Positions 18,301-27,915 of a stretch of 64,000 nt of DNA are shown here, piece after piece. Location: the NCBI GenBank assembly GCA_001768565.1, contig MEOE01000012.1, positions 1 to 64,000 of the forward strand. The letters are read 5' to 3'. Within the stretch, counting starts at the first letter, position 1. The number at the start of each line of letters is the position of its first letter. The position numbers and the translations under genes are program-made. Under the pieces are notes generated by a model that saw only the letters and a program-made list of their open reading frames with translations, was not told the origin of the DNA and did not search any database. This DNA is from Bacteroidetes bacterium GWF2_33_16. GTDB taxonomy: Bacteria; Bacteroidota; Bacteroidia; Bacteroidales; UBA12077.

Positions 18301-20639
18301 TAATTAACTGAATTACATTTTACCAAAGTTGTTCCTGGTGTATACAAACAATTATAATTTTCTGATGCGATATCGGCAATTTCATCAATATCCAATGCCG
18401 AATAACCAGAATTGCTGGTAATAAAAATGTTATTATGCAATGTAATATTACTACAAAGATTATCTATAGTAGTAGGGCAGGCAGTACTTGACACCGTATT
18501 ATTATAAATTTTGGTATATGCACATGACCGTATAACTAATTTGTACTTAATAAAGTTATTATAAACAAGCGCTTCTTTACCTTCCACAGTGTTCAAACTA
18601 TATAAATCGAAAATATTTGTAATAACATTATTTCTAACAATATTTGAAGAGTTTCCCAGAGCATAATCTAGATTTAATGAACCTTCCATAAAATTCCCTT
18701 CGATAAGTCCGTTTTCGATAAATGAAAGAGATGAACCAGCATAGTTTGTTTCTCCATTTATAAATGAATTATTGCTAATGGTTAGATTTATGTTGTAATC
18801 CATATATAAAAACCCTCTTGAATGTTCAAAGGTATTTTCAGTAAAAACAATACTCGTATCATTTGTTGAGAGATCATCCCTTACAAGATATTTATCCTTA
18901 AAAATGCAATCCCCTGTTTTACCGTAAAAATGGTTACCATCAAATTGAATATCTTTTACCTCATTTTTAAGTAAAATAACATTACCAAAAGCACTTGTTC
19001 CACTGCTATAAATAGAAAGGTTTTTAAAACGTAAATAATCTGAGCCATTCAGATAAACGGTATAGTTTAGATCGGTTGTTGCAGGATCGTAATAAATTTT
19101 TACATCAGCTGTATCGCCCGATGCAGATTGAATTGTTATTGTATTTATTTCAGAAGACCCTTCTATTTCAGTTATTTCAATTTGTTCATTATATTCTCCT
19201 TCATTTACATTAATAACTACAGCACTATCGACTCCTCGATTGTTAAGATCTGCGATTGCAGTAGCAAACGAAATATAATCTTCCATACCACTTTTATCTA
19301 CAACATAAGTTCCTCTCAAAGGAGCTTTAGTATATTCATCAGCACCAATATTTGGGCGAGGCATATATCTTGCATCACCATCAAAATCTGTTGTTATTTC
19401 ACTAATTGATGTACCAAATAGTTTGGGAGTACCCAAACTGATATGCATATCAGCATTCGTCCAATCGTCGAATGTAACATCATCGTTAAAGGAATGTGCA
19501 GATTGATTAACTGCAGCTTGCCATTCGGATAATGTTGCATAATTGATAGTCGCCGCCTCAACCAGAAGAGCACCAATAGTAAATAAATTATTATAATCAA
19601 GAGTATCAACATATGAGATATCACCGATGCTCATTGCGGGATAGGAAGCATTTAAACTTTTAAAAATATTATTCAATATTTTGTAATTACTTCCACCTGA
19701 ATAAAGTCTTAACGGATAAGATCCACTGGCCACTACAGAATTATAATAAATATTTACTCCCGAACACGAACTAACAAAAATGCTACCACTAATGAAATTA
19801 TTATAAATCTTAGTTTTAAAATCTCCTGTAGGATATAAACTATATAAGCTTACAGAACCAATTAAAGTGTTTGAATAGAAATTTAAACCATACGTTCCAT
19901 TATAACTAAAATTCACGGGACCATTAATTTTATTGTTAAACACATCTGCACTTTTAAAATTTGATAGTGTAAGCTGATCACTTTCACCACTAATAAATAT
20001 GTTTTCTTTAAAAACAATATCTTTTCCATAGCTATACTTAACACCATATTTACCATGTTCAAACTTATTGTTTTCGAAAATTGTGGCTGTATCCACTGAA
20101 CCTAAGTCACCTGCCACAATTACTTTATCACCTAAATTAGCCGAGGTACCCGTTTTACCGTAAAAATGGTTTCCGATAAATTTATTGTAATTACAATTTC
20201 CGGTAATTTTTACAACAACACCAAAGTTATCTGCTCCTTTAGCAAACAATGATAAATCTTTAAAGGATATATAATCAGCACCATCCAAATGAATAACATA
20301 ATTTAAACTACTAGATGGTTCGTAATAGATTTTAACATCGGCTGTATCACCTGAGGCTGATTGAAAAACTATGGTATCTATGGGTGATACACCGCTTATT
20401 TGCTGAATAACTAATTGTTCGTGATAATCGCCTGCAGATATATTAAAAGTTACGGGACCACTTATACCATCATTAGTCAATGCTGTGACAGCGGCAGAAA
20501 TTGTTGTATAATCACCTGTTGTACCAATAGTATATGTTCCGGTTAATTGACTATACGAATTTTGAGAGAGAAGGAAGGTGCCTGAAAGGAAAAATAGGAG
20601 TATTTTTCCAAAATGTGTAATTGAGTAATTTTTTTTCAT
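15327..20639 (-). CDS. Giant T9SS-secreted protein: three beta-helix modules, four DUF5018-like repeats, sorting domain
   Basis: 1770 residues. After a signal peptide (about 1-30), three long modules begin near residues 34, 442 and 854 with the same opening (GTYTIGTTGDYTT, GTYVVDKSGMEDY, GTYTIGKNGIEDY). Each continues as a right-handed beta-helix (short N/S/Y-rich repeats, pectate-lyase fold) and ends in IGADEY. From about 1305 to 1672 come four ~93-residue repeats of the DUF5018 kind (ENDILTFSFAEHTG..VYTIVAQNGDEQNW). Residues ~1693-1770 are a type IX sorting domain (YPNPAVSYINIE..RLIVK). It is a surface or released protein, perhaps a polysaccharide binder or lyase; no catalytic residues could be assigned. 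Confidence 0.85.
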   Translation of the reverse strand: MKKNYSITHFGKILLFFLSGTFLLSQNSYSQLTGTYTIGTTGDYTTISAAVTALTNDGISGPVTFNISAGDYHEQLVIQQISGVSPIDTIVFQSASGDTADVKIYYEPSSSLNYVIHLDGADYISFKDLSLFAKGADNFGVVVKITGNCNYNKFIGNHFYGKTGTSANLGDKVIVAGDLGSVDTATIFENNKFEHGKYGVKYSYGKDIVFKENIFISGESDQLTLSNFKSADVFNNKINGPVNFSYNGTYGLNFYSNTLIGSVSLYSLYPTGDFKTKIYNNFISGSIFVSSCSGVNIYYNSVVASGSYPLRLYSGGSNYKILNNIFKSLNASYPAMSIGDISYVDTLDYNNLFTIGALLVEAATINYATLSEWQAAVNQSAHSFNDDVTFDDWTNADMHISLGTPKLFGTSISEITTDFDGDARYMPRPNIGADEYTKAPLRGTYVVDKSGMEDYISFATAIADLNNRGVDSAVVINVNEGEYNEQIEITEIEGSSEINTITIQSASGDTADVKIYYDPATTDLNYTVYLNGSDYLRFKNLSIYSSGTSAFGNVILLKNEVKDIQFDGNHFYGKTGDCIFKDKYLVRDDLSTNDTSIVFTENTFEHSRGFLYMDYNINLTISNNSFINGETNYAGSSLSFIENGLIEGNFMEGSLNLDYALGNSSNIVRNNVITNIFDLYSLNTVEGKEALVYNNFIKYKLVIRSCAYTKIYNNTVSSTACPTTIDNLCSNITLHNNIFITSNSGYSALDIDEIADIASENYNCLYTPGTTLVKCNSVNYSTLADWQSFSGMSANSYNQNLTFVDAANNDLHIASGNPDLLGIPIAGINRDIDEEIRNVNTPNIGADEYSVQPMSGTYTIGKNGIEDYTSFSEAVEALVFNGISEDTYFEVSSGIYEEQISIPSITGASADAGIVFYPKSGNQKDVVLTYKINDVDKNYIVNLAGVDYIYFQKIEFLVDPSSSYGVIFDFNNGASHNGITYCDLKGLNIASQTDTYSLIFSKYNGSNDSYNIISDNTFKYGSMGVYFSSLSPSDMELGNEISNNNLLDQYYAAINLVFQDSCTVKSDTINISSAHLNPYGVYLMYCKREMVFNNNIKIASTALTAGGYGIYDYYGTGEYNKRASIFNNFIKIITSNGTVSGITLNNTPYRDIYYNTVDIYGLNIVSQALRVINAATEAFYSNNNIFSNRAGGYAFYTDVSSSIFASNYNDFYTTGSVLIKTTDTDCETLEEWQTLASRDADSYSVDPRFISDGDLHIYHANKYLNASAQLVATGNSNLDYYLIRDIDLESRSNPCDIGADEYTYISEENDFLTFSLTQQTGDAIINTENHTISIEVDYGTVLTALVATFTISENAAVAVGLNAQSSGTTANDFTSPVIYTITAQDGTAQNWIVTVTTALNDENDILTFSFAEHTGNAVINATDHTIDIEVEYGTNLSVLVATYTLSPDATAKIGTTDQTSETTVNNFTSDVVYTIVAQNGDEQNWTVSVTTALNSENDIVSYSMAEQSASSTINTTNHTVALQVVPGTSLSDLVATFTLSGDAKVYVNSNEQVSGTTANTFTNPVVYKVVAQDGTEQDWTVTVTVEPYHGKDILTFSFAEQTSAAIINNTAHTVAVTVNSSANLSSLVASFTLSNAATATVEGTTQVSSTSSNNFTSAVTYRITAQDATYQDWIVTVSKVTGIDDIENIYFAIYPNPAVSYINIETEFGIDELILIEIVDVTGKVKLAQTEYAERGLKATVNLPSDINAGLYFVSIRSEERTVTKRLIVK

Positions 20640-20867
20640 AACATTAGGTTTTTTAATGATAATTAATAGAAAGGCTTTTCCACAATATCAGAAAATGCGC
20701 TAATACAAGTTTATAGAAGAAAAAAAAGAATTGTAAGAGGATAATTCCTGTTTTAGATAGGCATTTTACCTGTTTTTGGATTACTCATATGAAATAGACT
20801 TAAGCAATTGTGCATATTTCATTTCATAGGTCAATTAATAAGAGACCTTTAGTCCCTAAGCAAAACT

Positions 20868-21515
20868 TTAGATTTTTATTAATCCATTTTTTATTGCATA
20901 TACAAGCAGATCGACCATGTTTTTTGAACCTGTTTTTACAATAAGGTTGTTTTTATGACCATCAACGGTTCGCTTACTAATAAACAATTTGTCAGCAATT
21001 TCCTGATTTGATAATCCTTCGGCCACAAGTTGGATAACTTCTAATTCGCGTTTGGTAATCTGCAAATCATCATTTTCGGGTTGGATTTCTTGTATATACT
21101 TTTTTGTAAAAAACCCCAATAACTCTTCGGAGTAATAATTTCCACCGTTAAAAACCAATTCTATGGCATGACATAATACTTTACGAGTAACATTTTTCAA
21201 TAAAAATCCTCTTGCACCAGCCAGAATCATTTGTTGCAAGTATTCTTCGTCACCAAACATGGAAAGAGCAATAATTTTCAAATCAGGTTTGAGTGCAATA
21301 ATTCTTTTTGTAGCTTCAATTCCGTCAACCACGGGCATTTTAATATCCATTAATATAACATCCACATCTTTGCTTTTAATTAATTCAATTGCGTCCAATC
21401 CATTAGCAGCTATTCCGCAAAGCTGTATATTTTCCATTCTGTTTAAAATAGTTTGCAAACCATTTCGAAATATCTCATGATCATCAACAATTATAACTCT
21501 AATCTTTTCTGCCAT
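20868..21515 (-). CDS. LuxR/NarL-type response regulator
   Basis: 215 residues. The N-terminal receiver domain has DDHE at 11-14 and the phosphoacceptor D57 in VILMDIKMP. The C-terminal helix-turn-helix (about 150-210) reads TKRELEVIQLVAEGLSNQEI and KRTVDGHKNNL. It starts 11 bases after the histidine kinase gene, so the two form one transcript. The target genes are not shown; the secreted giant protein downstream on the same strand, 228 bases away, is a candidate. Confidence 0.92.
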   Translation of the reverse strand: MAEKIRVIIVDDHEIFRNGLQTILNRMENIQLCGIAANGLDAIELIKSKDVDVILMDIKMPVVDGIEATKRIIALKPDLKIIALSMFGDEEYLQQMILAGARGFLLKNVTRKVLCHAIELVFNGGNYYSEELLGFFTKKYIQEIQPENDDLQITKRELEVIQLVAEGLSNQEIADKLFISKRTVDGHKNNLIVKTGSKNMVDLLVYAIKNGLIKI

Positions 21516-21526
21516 AGTTATTTAGA

Positions 21527-23566
21527 TTAAAATTCAGTTAGATTTTGAAGAAAAAAATCCATTTTTGCTTTAAAACCCTTGTCTGGTTGAGAATCAAAAT
21601 GAATGGTTCCATTAAGCGATTTTACTCTTGATACTACATTTTGCAATCCAATACCATTTGAGTTCTGCAATGCTTTTTCAACAACAAATCCATATCCATT
21701 ATCTTCAAATAATACAGACAAAGATCTTTCATTTTCTTCCATTTTAATCTTTATTATACTAGATGGAGCATGTTTAATAGAGTTATTAATCAGCTCTGTA
21801 AGAATTCGATAAATCATTACCTGTTGCCATTTTCCATAATTACATAGTTCTGTTGTTTCAAGAATCACATTCGGTTTACCTTGCATACAAACCCTGTTAG
21901 AAAATATCTGCAGTGACTTTATAAGGCCATCATTTTCGATATTTTGTGGCATAAGGTTATGCGATAGGTTTCGAGCCGAACAGATTGCTTCATCGATTAT
22001 TTTATTCGACTCGGTTAATAATGTTTTTGTGGAAGGATTCGTTAATTCATCATCGAGTTCGTTTACGTACATTTTAACGGTCGAAAGTAATGGTCCAATG
22101 CCATCATGCAATTCTTCAGCAAAATGTTTTCGTTCCTTATCTTCGGTCTCCATAGTATTTTTAAGAAGTAGCTTGGCCTCATGTTTTCGTTGTTTCGAGC
22201 GGTAAAGAATTAATAAAATGAGAAATATTATGAATAGAACAGAAAGGCTAGATAACCAGACAATTCGATTATTCTTCATTTTTAAATCACGAACTACTTT
22301 TTCCTGCTGTAATTGATTTATTTCCTGCTCCTTTTTTGCAGTTTCGTATTTTGTCTGCATTTCGGCAATTTGTTGACTGCTTTTTTCATTAAAAATCGAA
22401 TCCTTATAAGCTGAATATAGTTTATAATGAGCTAGCGACTCAGAATATCGACCTTTGGCAGAATCAACTTTCGAATAAAGTAGATATGACCGATAAAGAA
22501 CATCGAGAATATGAAGTTTCCTGCCTAGTTCAATGCTATTTTCAATATTCATTATTGCATTTTCCCAATCCTTTTTTTGAAAATATAAATTTGCAAAATC
22601 TATTTTGGCATATGCAAGACCTTCATTATCGCCAATCGACTCCATTATTTCAATTGTTTTAGCAAACATCTCTAAAGCCTTGTTCCATTGTTTCATTAAA
22701 GTATATAGTTCTGCCAGATGATTATAAATAAATGCAATGGCATCCTGATCCTGCATCTTTATATAGAGATCTAAACTTTCTTTCAGATTAATTTCTGATT
22801 CAGAATAATTATTCATAGTCTTGTTAATTATTCCAATGTTTGATAACGAATTGGCTATTCCGTACAAATCATCCGATTCCTTTTGCAGAATCAACGCATT
22901 ATTATAATATTCCTTTGCTTTAGCTTCTTGCCTTAAATCTGAATAAACCTGCCCGATATTGGTGTAAGCCCCAGCAATTTTTATGTTGTCATTTATTGAT
23001 TCAAACTTTTCCAGAGCTTTAAAATAAAAACCTAAAGCTTCATCGAGCTTATTCTGAACATAATAAATAATACCAATGTTCAGAAAAATGCCTCCGATTT
23101 CTTTCATATTACCAAGCGATTCCTGTATTACCAATGCTTCGTTATAACACTCCAAGGCTTTAATATAATTTCCCATTCTCTTGAACAATACACCGGTATT
23201 ATTAATAGTAATTGCAGCTCCACTCAAATCATTGCTCTCTTTAAATTTTTCGACAGCCTTATTATAAAAAAGGAGAACGCTATCGTATTTGGCTTTATAG
23301 AAATATGTAACTCCGATATAGGATAATGCTTTGGCTTCGCCATTAGTATATGCTATTTTCTGAGCAAGGTCCAAGGCTAATGAACTATACTTATAAATCG
23401 AATCGGTAGAATATCGCCAGTTTATCTTTGCAATTGCCAAATATATATCAACTTTCTCCTGTGGTTTCGAATCTTTTAATTTCTCAAAAAGTGTATCGAC
23501 AGAAGGTTGGGCAATGGAAACAAAAGAAAGTAATATTATAAAAAAAATTGTAACAATATTTCGCAT
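21527..23566 (-). CDS. TPR-containing sensor histidine kinase (HisKA_3/NarX-type)
   Basis: 679 residues. A signal peptide (MRNIVTIFFIILLSFVSIAQ) precedes about eight to ten tetratricopeptide repeats (for example AITINNTGVLFKRMGNYIKA), which form the periplasmic sensor. One membrane helix lies near 430-455 (VWLSSLSVLFIIFLILL), followed by a dimerisation domain with phospho-histidine near 486 in FAEELHDGIGPLLS. The HATPase domain shows ELINNSIKHAP and FEDNGYGF. It is the cognate kinase of the adjacent LuxR-type regulator, a two-component layout common in Bacteroidota. The ligand is unknown. Confidence 0.92.
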   Translation of the reverse strand: MRNIVTIFFIILLSFVSIAQPSVDTLFEKLKDSKPQEKVDIYLAIAKINWRYSTDSIYKYSSLALDLAQKIAYTNGEAKALSYIGVTYFYKAKYDSVLLFYNKAVEKFKESNDLSGAAITINNTGVLFKRMGNYIKALECYNEALVIQESLGNMKEIGGIFLNIGIIYYVQNKLDEALGFYFKALEKFESINDNIKIAGAYTNIGQVYSDLRQEAKAKEYYNNALILQKESDDLYGIANSLSNIGIINKTMNNYSESEINLKESLDLYIKMQDQDAIAFIYNHLAELYTLMKQWNKALEMFAKTIEIMESIGDNEGLAYAKIDFANLYFQKKDWENAIMNIENSIELGRKLHILDVLYRSYLLYSKVDSAKGRYSESLAHYKLYSAYKDSIFNEKSSQQIAEMQTKYETAKKEQEINQLQQEKVVRDLKMKNNRIVWLSSLSVLFIIFLILLILYRSKQRKHEAKLLLKNTMETEDKERKHFAEELHDGIGPLLSTVKMYVNELDDELTNPSTKTLLTESNKIIDEAICSARNLSHNLMPQNIENDGLIKSLQIFSNRVCMQGKPNVILETTELCNYGKWQQVMIYRILTELINNSIKHAPSSIIKIKMEENERSLSVLFEDNGYGFVVEKALQNSNGIGLQNVVSRVKSLNGTIHFDSQPDKGFKAKMDFFLQNLTEF

Positions 23567-23631
23567 TTTTTATTTACAAGTTACTAATTATGAATAAAAA
23601 ATACAACTAGATAGAAAAGGTCGGATCTAAA

Positions 23632-23653
23632 AAAAGCTCCTAAAAAGGGGCTT
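23632..23653 (-). terminator. Terminator of the beta-lactamase-family lipoprotein gene
   Basis: Stem AAAAGCtCC / GGgGCTTTT with loop TAAAAA, 13 bases beyond the minus-strand stop at 23666. The minus strand continues with a T run. Confidence 0.55.
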
Positions 23654-23665
23654 TTAGTATTTTTG

Positions 23666-24802
23666 CTAATTTGATTTTATAATTGTCTTTATAGTATCAA
23701 GATATTTATGTAGTGATTTTTCCGGATTTTTCTTATCCGTATTCCATTGCATTGCAATACAAATGTCTTGTCCGGGAATATACTCAACAATAGTTACGTA
23801 CCCAGGAAAAAAACCTGTATGACCAAAAGAAACAATACCATCATTATTCCAAATTATACATGCCATTCCATATTTTGCATTATCTTCCAATGTAGTTTGA
23901 AATGCAGCTGGAGTTATCATTAGTCTGTATGAATCCTGCGAAAATACTTTACCTGAATAATACAATCTCCCCCATTTTGCTAGATCAGAAGCAGTACAAG
24001 CAATACCACCTCCTGTAAATTCCATTTGCGGATTAAAAGCAAATTTTCCATCATCAAGCAATACTTTTTCAGGTACTGCAAATTCTTTTGAATAGATGGA
24101 GTAACCGGGAATTAACCTTTCAATTTTTCTTGTATTTCCAGGAAAAGTACTTTCCAATTGTAAAGGCTGAAAGAATCTCTTTTCCAGTTCTGAATAATAT
24201 TCATTGTCTATTAGTTTTTCAATCAACATTCCTAAAATAATATAATTAGTATCGGAGTATGCCCATCCTTTTCCGGGCTCGTGAAGGGCTGGCTTTCCAA
24301 ATATATGGGATAATCGTTCAACTCCTGTCCAAATTTTATCTGGATTTTGGCTTAGTTTAATTGCAATAGAATCATCGAATTCATAACGTTCAAGACCAGT
24401 TGTATGATTTAACAACATGCGCAATGTTAAACCCTTTGCATTTGGTATCTTATCGAACCATTCCTCATCTCCAAAATATTTCGAAAGCGAATCATCAACA
24501 TTTAATTTACCCTCATCTTGTAATTGCAAAATAAGTGCAGCACAAAATGTTTTTCCTGTACTACCCGAGAACATAACATCCTCTGGTTTCATTAAAACTT
24601 GTTTTTCTTTATCAGAGAAACCTTCTGAGATTGTCCATATTTCATTATTGGGCATTGAAATTGCCATATTTACTCCAGGAATACCAACCTCCTGAATCAT
24701 TTTTTGAAGCTCAGATTTTATTTGGAGTTCTTTTTTACTTTTTTCTGATTGGCAAGAAAAAATAAAAATTGAAGTTAAAATCAGTAAAACTATTTTTCTC
24801 AT
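23666..24802 (-). CDS. Lipid-anchored serine hydrolase, beta-lactamase/DD-peptidase fold
   Basis: 378 residues with lipobox FIFSC (cysteine 17). Active-site boxes: STGK at 81-84, YSDTNY (tyrosine box, where canonical enzymes have YxN), and GHTGFFPG near the C-terminus as the KTG equivalent. The order and spacing fit class C-like hydrolases related to D-Ala-D-Ala carboxypeptidase and esterases. A periplasmic, membrane-tethered role is likely; the substrate is unknown. It is not closely similar to the two other members of this superfamily in the window (2349, 26523). Confidence 0.85.
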   Translation of the reverse strand: MRKIVLLILTSIFIFSCQSEKSKKELQIKSELQKMIQEVGIPGVNMAISMPNNEIWTISEGFSDKEKQVLMKPEDVMFSGSTGKTFCAALILQLQDEGKLNVDDSLSKYFGDEEWFDKIPNAKGLTLRMLLNHTTGLERYEFDDSIAIKLSQNPDKIWTGVERLSHIFGKPALHEPGKGWAYSDTNYIILGMLIEKLIDNEYYSELEKRFFQPLQLESTFPGNTRKIERLIPGYSIYSKEFAVPEKVLLDDGKFAFNPQMEFTGGGIACTASDLAKWGRLYYSGKVFSQDSYRLMITPAAFQTTLEDNAKYGMACIIWNNDGIVSFGHTGFFPGYVTIVEYIPGQDICIAMQWNTDKKNPEKSLHKYLDTIKTIIKSN

Positions 24803-24886
24803 ATTTTAATTTTATTAGATTTTAAAATTAGAAAATCATTTCGAGAAAAGGTTTAATTTAGCGCAAGTATTTTTAAATTATATTAT

Positions 24887-25645
24887 ATGTTTACTAAAGC
24901 CATTGTTCGAAAACCGGCACATACTTTTGCCAACGGAATAACCGAAGCAAATCTTGGGAAACCGGATTATAAAATCGCCCTTAAGCAACACGAAGCATAC
25001 TGCGAAGCTCTTGCTAAATGTGGATTGGAATTAACTATCTTAGAAGCTAATCCAGAATTTCCCGACTCATGTTTTGTTGAAGATACAGCTGTTGTTACTA
25101 AAGACTTTGGAGTAATTGCACGACCAGGTAATATAAAACGACAAGGCGAAGAAATTGAAATAAAAAAAGTTCTCGAGCCACTATTACCATTATATTCAAT
25201 TACCGAACCAGGTACTCTCGATGGAGGTGATGTAATGCAAGCAGATAATAAATTTATTATTGGTTTATCGAACAGAACGAATCTTACCGGATCAAGGCAA
25301 TTAAAGGAAATCTTAGAGAAACATAATTATGATGTAACCGTAATCCCAATTTGCAATATCCTGCATTTCAAAACAGGAGTTAACTATCTGGGCGAAAATA
25401 ACTTACTGCTACAAGAAGGAATATGTAGTTTAAATGAATTAAGCAGCTATAATCATATTATAATTGAGCAGGATGAATTTTATGCAGCCAATTGCCTTCG
25501 GGTTAATGATTACGTTTTAGTTCCTAAAGGATTTCCTAAAACCAAATCAAATGTAGAGAAATTAGGATATAAGATTATTGAGCTTGAATTATCGGAGTTT
25601 CAGAAAATGGATGGAGGACTAAGTTGCTTGTCTTTAAGATTTTAA
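24887..25645 (+). CDS. Dimethylarginine dimethylaminohydrolase (DDAH)/arginine-deiminase-fold enzyme
   Basis: 252 residues of the amidinotransferase fold. Visible motifs: FPDSCFVEDTAVV at 59-71, LDGGDV at 111-116, H160 in LHFKTGVNYL, and the nucleophile C247 in GGLSCLSLRF five residues from the end. Cys, His and acidic residues all match active DDAH-like enzymes, which hydrolyse methylated arginines to citrulline and methylamines. Bacterial relatives can act on other guanidines, so the exact substrate is inferred. It is a single gene, divergent from the lipoprotein hydrolase. The cytoplasm is its likely location (no signal). Confidence 0.85.
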   Translation: MFTKAIVRKPAHTFANGITEANLGKPDYKIALKQHEAYCEALAKCGLELTILEANPEFPDSCFVEDTAVVTKDFGVIARPGNIKRQGEEIEIKKVLEPLLPLYSITEPGTLDGGDVMQADNKFIIGLSNRTNLTGSRQLKEILEKHNYDVTVIPICNILHFKTGVNYLGENNLLLQEGICSLNELSSYNHIIIEQDEFYAANCLRVNDYVLVPKGFPKTKSNVEKLGYKIIELELSEFQKMDGGLSCLSLRF

Positions 25646-25667
25646 TTGGCAGCTTAAATTTCACAGT

Positions 25668-26423
25668 TTATTTATAATCTGTTTTTTCAATAATTTCGAA
25701 TTTTACCAAATCGGAAGTTTTATAAAGGGTATAAATTGCATCCTTGCGTTTAACTATTTTCTCTACAACATAGAGATTATTGTCAATAATGCGGGCATCA
25801 TAAAAGAAACCTTCAAATTCGCGTATGGTAATAAAATCGTTACCAGATAATCGAATTATTTTTGACGATGTAAAAGCCAAAATTGTTGAATTATAATCAA
25901 GAAACATATATGGGAATTCATTGCAGGCATATAGCTGATCGTTATATACTATAACTCCTTCTTCAGAATCATAGTAAATTAATTTTTCGTCATTGGTAAA
26001 AGTAAATGAGTGTGAACCAAATAAAGTATCAATGGTAAAATTTACCAAATTAACTAATAATATATTTTCCTGGTTATAAAAAGCTGCAAAACTACCCTTT
26101 TTAGAGACTTTAAAATTTATTATCCGGGGAGTAATTATCGAGACTATTAACTTCCCTGTACTATCATGGTAATTAATACGATCGGGACGATCATCGGCCG
26201 TTTCTTCGTTTGCAATAAATGCATTTGGAAGTACATATAATACATTTCCATTAAAGAATAAAGAATCCTTATAGTTTATAGTACTATTTAACCCTTCCTT
26301 AATAACTCTGTATTCGTGTGCTTGAGGTAATTCATCCAATACAATTTTGCCTATTTTATTTAACTTTTGCGCCGATGATGTTAAACTGATTAATAAAAAA
26401 ATATATAAGTAAAGTTTTCTCAT
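25668..26423 (-). CDS. Secreted protein of unknown function
   Basis: 251 residues with a signal peptide (MRKLYLYIFLLISLTSSAQ). The rest is beta-rich, with regularly spaced strands such as KLIVSIITPRIINFKVSKKG and EKLIYYDSEEGVIVYND, suggesting part of a beta-propeller, but no blade motif is strong enough to name. No catalytic residues were recognised. It converges on the DDAH gene (22 bases between stops). Confidence 0.65.
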   Translation of the reverse strand: MRKLYLYIFLLISLTSSAQKLNKIGKIVLDELPQAHEYRVIKEGLNSTINYKDSLFFNGNVLYVLPNAFIANEETADDRPDRINYHDSTGKLIVSIITPRIINFKVSKKGSFAAFYNQENILLVNLVNFTIDTLFGSHSFTFTNDEKLIYYDSEEGVIVYNDQLYACNEFPYMFLDYNSTILAFTSSKIIRLSGNDFITIREFEGFFYDARIIDNNLYVVEKIVKRKDAIYTLYKTSDLVKFEIIEKTDYK

Positions 26424-26522
26424 GGAAAAGATCCTTTTTTTTTAGGATTTCAATATTAATCAATTCGAATTAACTAACCATAAAATTTTAGATTATTTTG
26501 AATTACCCCTATTTTTTGCCGC

Positions 26523-27806
26523 TTAGTTTTCCAATTGTTCTATGCATTTATATAAGGTGTTTCTGAGTGCTACTTCTCGTGGATCGTTAATCAGAGAAAC
26601 TCCCATTTTGGTCATTATATATGCATAACCTATTTGTTTTTCGGGATCGGCAAAACCGAACGAACCACCTGCCCCGGGTGTTCCGAATGAGGAAAAATTG
26701 GTACCATATTCGAAATTAGGTCCGGGTTTAATAAATCCACATGAAAAATATGTATCAATCCCCATAACAATATCAAAAGCTCCGAATGGCGGGATAGCTG
26801 CTTTGCTTGTAAGTTCGTTAAATGTTTCTCTGCTCAAATTGAGCTCTTTTGCACCTGATGCAAAAACGCTATAAACTTTTGCTATTGAACGCGCATCTCC
26901 TATCCCATTTCCCGAAGGCATTTCTACTCTATGAGTTGTTATATCATTAGGATGAAACTTCTCTGGTATACTAAACGATTGTGCCAAGACTGATTTCCTG
27001 TTCCGTAGATCTTTTCTCATTTTCTTTGGCATTTTGTTCATATTAAAAATAAAATGTCCTATTGAAGGCAAAAGAACTTTAGCAATTTTTTCCTCAGATA
27101 CAGTATCTGGCAGCCCAATATAAAACTGAACATTTAATGGTTTGGCAATTTCTTCTGCAAAGAAAACACCAATACTACGATGTTTGGGATCAACCCTTCG
27201 CATTAGTTCGTTCATGTACATTCCCATGGTTGATAAATGGTACCCATGTTGTGTTCCAGGTTCCCATAATGGTTTTTGCCGCGCCATTACACTTGCTATA
27301 TAATCGAAATTAAAGAGTGAGTCAATAGTAAAAATTTCATCAACAAGACATAAGCCAGCCTCATGAGCCAGCAATTGCCGAACGGTTATATCTTCTTTTC
27401 CATTCTGTGCAAACTCAGGCCAATAAGTTACAACCTTTTCGTTGTAATCGAGCCATCCGTTTGAGTTTGCAATGGCAAGACACATTGCTGCCAATCCTTT
27501 GGTTGTAGAAAAAACAAGGACCTTAGTATCCTCTTCCCATGGTTCTTTTGATAATGCGTCTTTATATCCACCCCACAAATCAACAACTTTTTCTCCTTTG
27601 TAATAAACTGAAAAAGCTGCACCATTTTCGCTCCTTTTTGTAAAGTTTCTAATAAATTCAGCTTTTACTTCTTCAAAACCTGGAGCTACATAACCATGAA
27701 TCAATTTATCGGGTGTTTTCTTTATTTTATATGATAACGAACACTGACTGAAAATAAGCATTGGAGAAATAACTGCCAGAATTAATTTAATCGTTTGTTT
27801 ATTCAT
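26523..27806 (-). CDS. EstB-like serine hydrolase of the beta-lactamase superfamily
   Basis: 427 residues. The N-terminus is a signal with a possible lipobox (LIFSQC, cysteine 22). SxxK is S100-T-T-K103 (VFSTTKGLAAM). A tyrosine box region GYHLSTMGMYMNELMRRV matches the GYH..T.G...GELIRRV pattern of EstB-type carboxylesterases. SFGTPGAGGSFGFADPE near the C-terminus is the third box. It is probably an envelope esterase rather than a beta-lactamase. Divergent from the ABC permease at 27916. Confidence 0.85.
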   Translation of the reverse strand: MNKQTIKLILAVISPMLIFSQCSLSYKIKKTPDKLIHGYVAPGFEEVKAEFIRNFTKRSENGAAFSVYYKGEKVVDLWGGYKDALSKEPWEEDTKVLVFSTTKGLAAMCLAIANSNGWLDYNEKVVTYWPEFAQNGKEDITVRQLLAHEAGLCLVDEIFTIDSLFNFDYIASVMARQKPLWEPGTQHGYHLSTMGMYMNELMRRVDPKHRSIGVFFAEEIAKPLNVQFYIGLPDTVSEEKIAKVLLPSIGHFIFNMNKMPKKMRKDLRNRKSVLAQSFSIPEKFHPNDITTHRVEMPSGNGIGDARSIAKVYSVFASGAKELNLSRETFNELTSKAAIPPFGAFDIVMGIDTYFSCGFIKPGPNFEYGTNFSSFGTPGAGGSFGFADPEKQIGYAYIMTKMGVSLINDPREVALRNTLYKCIEQLEN

Positions 27807-27915
27807 GCCAGATTTACTTTATTGGTAAACTAATTTAATCAATTTAATTAATTAATTCAATAACAAATATGCAACAGTTTAAGTTTTCAATCGTCTTTTA
27901 AAAAAACTAAATAAT

